Positions 45,421 to 49,839 of a stretch of DNA of 49,839 bases are shown piece after piece. The notes beneath the pieces are model-generated. The model was given only the letters and a program-made list of their open reading frames with translations. It did not search any database and had not been told where the DNA came from. Location of the stretch: assembly GCA_025356445.1 (NCBI GenBank), contig JANXSZ010000043.1, positions 1 to 49,839 on the forward strand, read 5' to 3'. Source of the DNA: Betaproteobacteria bacterium. Its GTDB lineage: Bacteria > Pseudomonadota > Gammaproteobacteria > Burkholderiales > Burkholderiaceae_C. Both the position numbers and the translations under genes were made by a program. Each line of letters begins with the position of its first letter. Position 1 is the first letter of the stretch.

Positions 45421-46058
45421 TCCCTGAATTTAGTGTTATTGCGTTTGCAACGAATTATCAGAGGAAACGTTTTGTCCGAAAAGTGGCTTCAAGGCCGGGA
45501 AGCCATCGGTGGCGATAGGCTTGACCAGCTATAGGTGAGCTAGCTCAACGTAAATGACAGCACCGACCGCCGACGGCAGGTTCCAATGACCGGTCTCCGC
45601 GCATTGTCCGGTTATTAGGGTGATTATTCACCGCAGCATTGCGCAGTGCGGATGACAATTGATTTTGGGCAGACGACAAATGGGGCAGTCAGCGTCTGGC
45701 TTTTTTTTGCGTGCTGATTGTTCACCTAAAAGATCAGACCCTGTCTGGGCAATTGCTTAAATCTAGTGGATGGTGGTCGCGCCCACTGTCAGCGCCAAAG
45801 CAGGAAGTTGATTCACTTTTGATAGCTGTTTACGCATATTCCAAAAGGGATTTGGCCCTATTCGACCAACAAATACCCGTACTCCCGTCCCCCAAGGGGG
45901 CTTTCTCGCGTTGGGGCGGCGCTCAGGCGTTCTGCCCGGGCCGGTGGCATGTCGCCAGCGCGGCTGATGCCGCCACATGAGCGGTCGCCAGGCCTCGCAT
46001 AGGAGCCGGTATGCTCAGGCAGATACCAGTCCAACCAAAAAGAAGAGGCCCAGTCCCC
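45421..46058. other. Non-coding region with terminator-like hairpin and repeat
   Basis: About 640 bases without a convincing gene. It holds GGCTTC...GAAGCC (about 45485-45504), a possible terminator CAGACG...CGTCTG-GC-TTTTTTTT (45670-45708) with no gene upstream of it on that strand, one copy of the extragenic repeat (45811-45868), and CCCCC-AA-GGGGG (45889-45900). Small open frames here on both strands lack ribosome-binding sites and recognisable products. It may be the scar of past insertions. Confidence 0.45.
45811..45868 (+). repeat. Extragenic repeat, copy C
   Basis: Contains TTTTGATAGCTGTTTACGCA followed by TATTCCA and TTTGGCCCTATTCGACC. It aligns along its length with the copies at 47572-47627 and 49257-49312 (shared GATAGCT, TCCA, GGCC and ATT elements at the same spacing). 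Confidence 0.5.
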
Positions 46059-47471
46059 ATGCATGAAATCATCTGCCCCCACTGCAGCAAAGCCTTCAAG
46101 ATCGACGAGGCGGGGTACGCAGACATCCTCAAACAGGTGCGCGATGGCGCGTTCGAGCAGCAGTTGCACGAGCGGCTGGAGCTGGCCGAGCGGGAAAAGC
46201 GCGACGCGATTGCCTTGGCCGAGGCCAAGGTGACCAATACGCTGCAAAAGGCTGCGGCTGCCAAAGACACCGAGATTCAGGCGCTGAAGGCCCTGCTCGA
46301 CGCGGGCGAGGTGGCGCGCAAGCTGGCGGTAGCAGAGGCCTTGGGTACGGTGAGCAAGGAGCGCGATGCGCTGGCCAACGAGCTAGCCCAAGCGCGCAAC
46401 GCGCAGCAAGCGGCAGCCCAGTTGGCCGAGGCCAAGCTGGCCCATGCGCTGCAGGCCGAAGCCGCCAAAAAGGACGCTGAGATTCAGGCGCTGCAAGCCA
46501 AGCTGGCGGCCAGCGACACGGCGCGCCAGTTGGCCGTGAATGAAGCCGTGGGTGTGGTCGCTAGGGAGCGCGATGGATTGAAAAATGACCTCAGCCTCAT
46601 CACCGTGAGAAGTCAGCTGGAAGAGAAAGCAATCAAAGAGCAATACGCCTTGCAGTTGCGTGACCGTGATGGGGAGATTGAGCGCCTGCGGGACATGAAG
46701 GCGCGGCTATCCACCAAGATGGTGGGCGAGACCCTGGAGCAACACTGCGAAATCGAGTTCAACCGCATCCGTGCGGCGGCTTTTCAGCGCGCGCATTTTG
46801 AGAAAGACAACGACGCTCGCACCGGCAGCAAGGGTGACTACATTTTTCGCGAATCGGACGAGTCGGGCACCGAGATCGTCTCCATCATGTTTGAGATGAA
46901 GAACGAGAGCGATGAAACGGCCACCAAAAAGAGGAACGAAGATTTTTTGAAAGAGCTGGACAAGGATCGCACCGAGAAGGCGTGCGAGTACGCGGTGCTG
47001 GTGTCCCTGCTGGAGCCAGAGAGCGAGTTGTACAACAGCGGCATTGTGGATGTGTCGCACCGCTATCCGAAGATGTACGTGGTGCGGCCGCAGTTCTTTG
47101 TGCCCCTGATCACGCTGCTGCGCAATGCCGCTTTGAACGCGATGAAGTACAAGTCCGAGCTGGCGCTGGTGCGCTCGCAGAACGTGGACATTACGAAGTT
47201 CGAAACCCAGCTCGACGAATTCAAGACGGCGTTTGGGCGCAATTGGCGCCTGGCCTCTGAAGGCTTTGAGGAAGCCATCAAGCGCATCGACGAAGCAATC
47301 AAAGACCTGGAAAAAACCAAGGAGGCGCTGCACAAATCGGCAAACAATTTGCGACTCGCCAACGACAAGGCCGACGATCTGACGATCAAGAAGCTCACAC
47401 GGGGCAACCCCACGATGGCGGCAAAGTTTGCCGAGCTGCCGGGCACCTCGACCTCAGCTGAGACTGAGTAG
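46059..47471 (+). CDS. DUF2130 domain protein
   Basis: A 470-residue protein. N-terminal CPHC motif ([20 protein letters not shown]), a long Ala/Glu/Lys-rich coiled coil (about 30-215), then the DUF2130 domain with GSKGDYIF and, 15 residues on, [10 protein letters not shown], an Asp...Glu-x-Lys arrangement like PD-(D/E)XK nucleases. The coiled coil contains two similar units of roughly 60 residues, one with [20 protein letters not shown] and one with [23 protein letters not shown] 46059 is preferred because AGAGG lies ten bases before it; the open frame goes 16 codons higher. Function unproven; the family resembles RmuC-like proteins. Confidence 0.85.
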   Translation: MHEIICPHCSKAFKIDEAGYADILKQVRDGAFEQQLHERLELAEREKRDAIALAEAKVTNTLQKAAAAKDTEIQALKALLDAGEVARKLAVAEALGTVSKERDALANELAQARNAQQAAAQLAEAKLAHALQAEAAKKDAEIQALQAKLAASDTARQLAVNEAVGVVARERDGLKNDLSLITVRSQLEEKAIKEQYALQLRDRDGEIERLRDMKARLSTKMVGETLEQHCEIEFNRIRAAAFQRAHFEKDNDARTGSKGDYIFRESDESGTEIVSIMFEMKNESDETATKKRNEDFLKELDKDRTEKACEYAVLVSLLEPESELYNSGIVDVSHRYPKMYVVRPQFFVPLITLLRNAALNAMKYKSELALVRSQNVDITKFETQLDEFKTAFGRNWRLASEGFEEAIKRIDEAIKDLEKTKEALHKSANNLRLANDKADDLTIKKLTRGNPTMAAKFAELPGTSTSAETE

Positions 47472-47571
47472 AGGCCGCTGGGTTGTACACACCTCGCAAA
47501 AACTACTGGGGTTTCGAGAGGGTCTCGATGACAAAAACCCTGCGTGCTGGGCCGAGAGATACGGTAAATTG

Positions 47572-47627
47572 CTGCGGTTTTTATAGCTAGTGGCACACAT
47601 TCCACCTGGGATAGAGGCCCATTTGGC
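47572..47627 (+). repeat. Extragenic repeat, copy A
   Basis: Contains TTTTTATAGCTAGTGGCACA, TTCCAC, ATAGAGGCCCATTTGGCAC. Over 53 aligned positions it matches copy B (49257-49312) at 41. It ends two bases before the stop codon of the nucleotidyltransferase gene on the opposite strand. Confidence 0.6.
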
Positions 47628-47629
47628 AC

Positions 47630-48571
47630 TCAAACTTGCGGCAGATACGTATCCAGCAGCGTTTGCACTGCATCTGCCTGCAACACATCTCGACGGCGCT
47701 TCAGGGCTTCGCGGTCGTGTTGGCTGGCCATCCAGCGCTTGAAGGCAACAAACGTGGCGGGGTGCACGGTGTTCATGCGCGCCATGGTGCCGTTGGTAGC
47801 CACAATGACGGCAGAAAAGGCGGGGGAGTCCAGCAGCACATTGGCGCGGCGCGCCTGCACCACCCAGAAGTCTTCGTCTTCATCGCTCAGTTTGATGGGG
47901 TGCGGGTCGTCGCCTGCACGTTCGCGGCGGATGATGTCGACTTCAAAGCCGTCTTTGTTGACGGCGGTGTATTTTTGGCCTTTGCGGATGCGAAAGCTGC
48001 TGTCCACCTTTTTCAGCACGCCCAGCATGGAGCTGTCTACCTTGGCAAGTTGTGTTGAGAAGAGGATGCGCTTGCGGGTGTCCCACAGCAGGTCCATGTC
48101 GCGGGTGGCCAGCGTGTCAGAGTCCAGCCGCACCCCGGCAGTGGCCTCATAAGCGTAGAGCGCGTGGGTGCCCACCACCCGGAAGTGCGGGCTCAATTGG
48201 GTGCTGGCTAAACGACCCAGCAACGCCACCACCAAAGGGTCCACCCGGCCCACGCGCAAGGCGCGGTTTAGCCGCTGGTGTTGTTCCAGGGCGGCTTTGA
48301 GGCCGGACACGCGCTCTACGCTTTCTTGCTTGCGCTTGGTAAAGCGCTCATAAATGGCTTCGGTCTCGGCTGTGCGGGCTCCGAGGCTGGTCTCGGCTCC
48401 GGCGGGTGTAGTGCGCACCAGGTATTTGGCTTCAGTGGCAGCGACTGGCCCGGCATGCCAGTACATGCCGCCGCGCACGTGGGCTGCTTCCTCTTGGGCT
48501 TCTTCCAAGGCCTCGAAGGTGGAAACGGCATCAATGTATTGGCGTGCGATGGTGGCGCTGGTTTCTAGCAT
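47630..48571 (-). CDS. GSU2403-family nucleotidyltransferase-fold protein
   Basis: A 313-residue protein. The first 120 residues are helical (HVRGGMYWHAGPVAATEAKY). Then FRVVGTHALYAYEATAGVRL followed by TLATRDMDLLWDTRKRI gives the glycine turn and the Asp-x-Asp of a nucleotidyltransferase fold, with a third acidic residue likely in GFEVDIIRRE. The GSU2403 family has this layout; substrate unknown. A GATAAT hexamer (48580-48585) ends eight bases before the ATG and no Shine-Dalgarno is present, so the mRNA may be leaderless. Its stop abuts repeat copy A. Confidence 0.8.
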   Translation of the reverse strand: MLETSATIARQYIDAVSTFEALEEAQEEAAHVRGGMYWHAGPVAATEAKYLVRTTPAGAETSLGARTAETEAIYERFTKRKQESVERVSGLKAALEQHQRLNRALRVGRVDPLVVALLGRLASTQLSPHFRVVGTHALYAYEATAGVRLDSDTLATRDMDLLWDTRKRILFSTQLAKVDSSMLGVLKKVDSSFRIRKGQKYTAVNKDGFEVDIIRRERAGDDPHPIKLSDEDEDFWVVQARRANVLLDSPAFSAVIVATNGTMARMNTVHPATFVAFKRWMASQHDREALKRRRDVLQADAVQTLLDTYLPQV

Positions 48572-48579
48572 TACGGCAT

Positions 48580-48585
48580 ATTATC
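48580..48585 (-). promoter_or_regulatory. Candidate -10 element of the nucleotidyltransferase gene
   Basis: GATAAT on the minus strand, eight bases from the ATG at 48571, with TTACGG 18 bases upstream as a weak -35. The AT-rich upstream segment also holds an 8-bp inverted repeat CTGAATTT / AAATTCAG (48592-48624). Confidence 0.35.
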
Positions 48586-48689
48586 TGAGTTCTGAATTTC
48601 ATACCGTAAATGGTTTAAATTCAGATACTTACGAGTTTATATACTTCATTTTTGATAGGTTGGTGCGGATCATTCGCTAGCTGCAAACT

Positions 48690-49256
48690 TCAAGGGCTTT
48701 CGCCGTGCCCCAACTTTGCCAACAACTCCGCCATCCGCTTCGCCCGCGTTTCCGGCCGCTTGGCGCTGTGCAGCCGATGGTAGATGGAGAACAGGCTCAC
48801 GCGTTTGAGCGTGGCGTAGAAAGCGTGGGCTGCGGGGTCTTGTTGCAGCGCCGCCAAAAAGTCTTCGGGGATCACCATGTCTGCGCTGCCGGCGTAGGCG
48901 CTGTCCCAGCGGCCATCGCTGCGCGCGGCTTCCACCTGCGCCAGGCCGGGGGCTTGCATCAGCCCCTCTGCGATCAGCCGCTCGGCATGCTGCACGTTCT
49001 TCTGCGACCAGTTGGAGCGTGCGCGGCGTGGCGTCAGGCGTTGCAGAAACGAGGTGTCGTCCAAACTCTTGCGCTGCCCGTCGATCCAGCCCCAGGCGAT
49101 GCAAGCCACCACGCAGTCGTCCCACGCCACGCTCAGTGTGCCGGTGCCCTTTTTGAAGATGCGTACCCAAAGCTCCGTCTCGCTGGCGTGGTTCACCTGC
49201 AGCCACGCGTGGAGCTGCTCGGGTGCCTCGAACGTATGGTGTGCTTTTTTGCTCAT
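48690..49256 (-). CDS. YdeI/OmpD-associated (OmdA) family protein
   Basis: A 188-residue cytoplasmic protein: N-terminal domain HTFEAPEQLHAWLQVNHASE, ETELWVRIFKKGTGTLSVAW, then VVACIAWGWIDGQRKSLDD and RARSNWSQKNVQHAERLIAE, and a C-terminal OmdA-like segment (VIPEDFLAALQQDPAAHAFY, AKRPETRAKRMAELLAKL). Members are described as bacteriocin-protection YdeI or OmpD-associated; mechanism unknown. ATG 49256 gives the family N-terminus MSKKAHHTF. It starts 42 bases after the Fic gene, within repeat copy B. Confidence 0.88.
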   Translation of the reverse strand: MSKKAHHTFEAPEQLHAWLQVNHASETELWVRIFKKGTGTLSVAWDDCVVACIAWGWIDGQRKSLDDTSFLQRLTPRRARSNWSQKNVQHAERLIAEGLMQAPGLAQVEAARSDGRWDSAYAGSADMVIPEDFLAALQQDPAAHAFYATLKRVSLFSIYHRLHSAKRPETRAKRMAELLAKLGHGESP

Positions 49257-49312
49257 GTATTGATAGCTTGTTGCGCACACTCCACGAGCGCTAGCGGCCT
49301 ATTTGGCACACA
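49257..49312 (+). repeat. Extragenic repeat, copy B
   Basis: Contains ATTGATAGCTTGTTGCGCAC, TCCAC, CGCTAGCGGCCTATTTGGCAC. It matches copy A at 41 of 53 positions. It overlaps the last codons and stop of the Fic gene (minus strand) and fills the gap to the YdeI-family start. Confidence 0.6.
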
Positions 49313-49839
49313 ATTCGTACCCTGTACTTCGCCCGCCGCCCTCCAGCCTGCGCAGAACGCCGCGCGCCAGCAGGTCGTTGATATCGCGCAGCGCCGTGTC
49401 CGCAGAGCACTTGCCAATGGCCGCCCACTTGGCGTTGGTGAGCTTGCCTTCCATGCCGTCTTGTGCGCGGTCAAGTAGGTGGTTCAGCACCAGCGTTTGC
49501 CGCGTGTTCATGGGCGTGCCTGCCCAGCGCTGCCAGAACTGCGCTTTGTACAGCACGCCAGCCAGCAAGCCATCGGCGCCCTGCACGGCGCGCAGCAGGC
49601 AGGCCAAAAACCAATCCAGCCAGGGCGTGACTTCCAGCGTGCCGCGCTGGGTAGCTTCTAGCTGGTCGTAATACTGTTTGCGCTCGCCCTGTATTTGGGC
49701 GCTGAGGCTGTAGAACCTTTGTGCCGTGCCCTCTGCGCGCGCCAGCGCCATGTCACCCACGGCGCGGCTGATGCGGCCGTTGCCGTCGTCAAACGGGTGC
49801 AGGGTGACAAGCCACAGGTGAGCCAGCCCCGCGTGGATG
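49299..49839 (-). CDS. Fic family protein, partial (5' end outside window)
   Basis: The last 180 residues of a Fic protein. The Fic motif HPFDDGNGR, with the catalytic His, is read near the window edge (about 49780-49810), followed by ISRAVGDMALARA. A helical Fic C-terminal domain and a winged-HTH (KCSADTALRDINDLLARGVL, then RRLEGGG) complete it, as in the Fic/DUF4172-type proteins with a C-terminal HTH. Fic enzymes AMPylate target proteins; the inhibitory helix would be in the missing N-terminus and cannot be judged. Its final codons lie inside repeat copy B. Confidence 0.9.
   Translation of the reverse strand, partial: IHAGLAHLWLVTLHPFDDGNGRISRAVGDMALARAEGTAQRFYSLSAQIQGERKQYYDQLEATQRGTLEVTPWLDWFLACLLRAVQGADGLLAGVLYKAQFWQRWAGTPMNTRQTLVLNHLLDRAQDGMEGKLTNAKWAAIGKCSADTALRDINDLLARGVLRRLEGGGRSTGYELCAK

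Noticed and set aside
45711-45980. Small frames on both strands in the island junction
   Set aside because: No ribosome-binding site, no recognised product, and they run through the extragenic repeat.
48670-49278. Long Arg-rich frame overlapping the YdeI-family gene
   Set aside because: Wrong register; the YdeI frame has clear family motifs.
1-49839. CRISPR arrays, tRNA, rRNA and intact insertion sequences
   Set aside because: No regularly spaced direct repeats, no cloverleaf or rRNA-like stretches and no transposase frames were seen.

Overview
The window looks like chromosomal DNA of a betaproteobacterium of the order Burkholderiales, most like the Comamonadaceae (Rhodoferax/Polaromonas/Acidovorax type). 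The reasons are the high G+C, the codon use, the chemoreceptor with a Comamonadaceae-style LGGEP segment after its second membrane helix, the lptD-surA-rsmA cluster next to an AmgK-like kinase, and short intergenic GCTA...ATAGC repeats. I saw no rRNA, tRNA or CRISPR.

Left end (1-2400) is accessory: a two-gene module (a helix-turn-helix protein built from two similar halves, then a C2H2 zinc-finger protein) with its own promoter, palindrome and terminator, followed by a TumE/TumA-type toxin-antitoxin cassette. From 2425 to 11298 a leftward envelope operon runs SPFH protein, DUF4178 zinc-ribbon protein, DUF350 membrane protein, TamA, TamB. Next come a chemoreceptor with a free-standing periplasmic Cache protein, a GAF/HD-GYP protein, the bifunctional malic enzyme MaeB, and a secreted barnase-like RNase with its barstar inhibitor.

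The core block 19557-30498 holds rsmA-surA-lptD (leftward), then rightward the AmgK-like kinase with an MFS transporter, an unrecognised Ala-rich protein, rsmE with a second MFS transporter, and a YidB-like protein. A leftward three-gene unit follows (OtnK-like kinase, M20 peptidase, monoacylglycerol-lipase-like hydrolase). After it come an outer-membrane barrel, CreA, two YceI proteins behind a cytochrome b561, an unusual orphan ABC ATPase and a PhnA/YjdM zinc ribbon.

The right end (39070-49839) is again accessory and resembles a defence or mobile island: a NERD-nuclease/UvrD-type helicase facing a 1494-residue SF1 helicase with a C-terminal Vsr-like nuclease (visibly lower G+C), a DUF2130 coiled-coil protein with a PD-(D/E)XK-like end, a GSU2403-family nucleotidyltransferase, a YdeI/OmdA protein and a Fic protein cut by the window edge. 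Three copies of an approximately 50-bp extragenic repeat punctuate this island, two of them at gene 3' ends.

All calls rest on reading the sequence and on recalled family features; no database search was possible.
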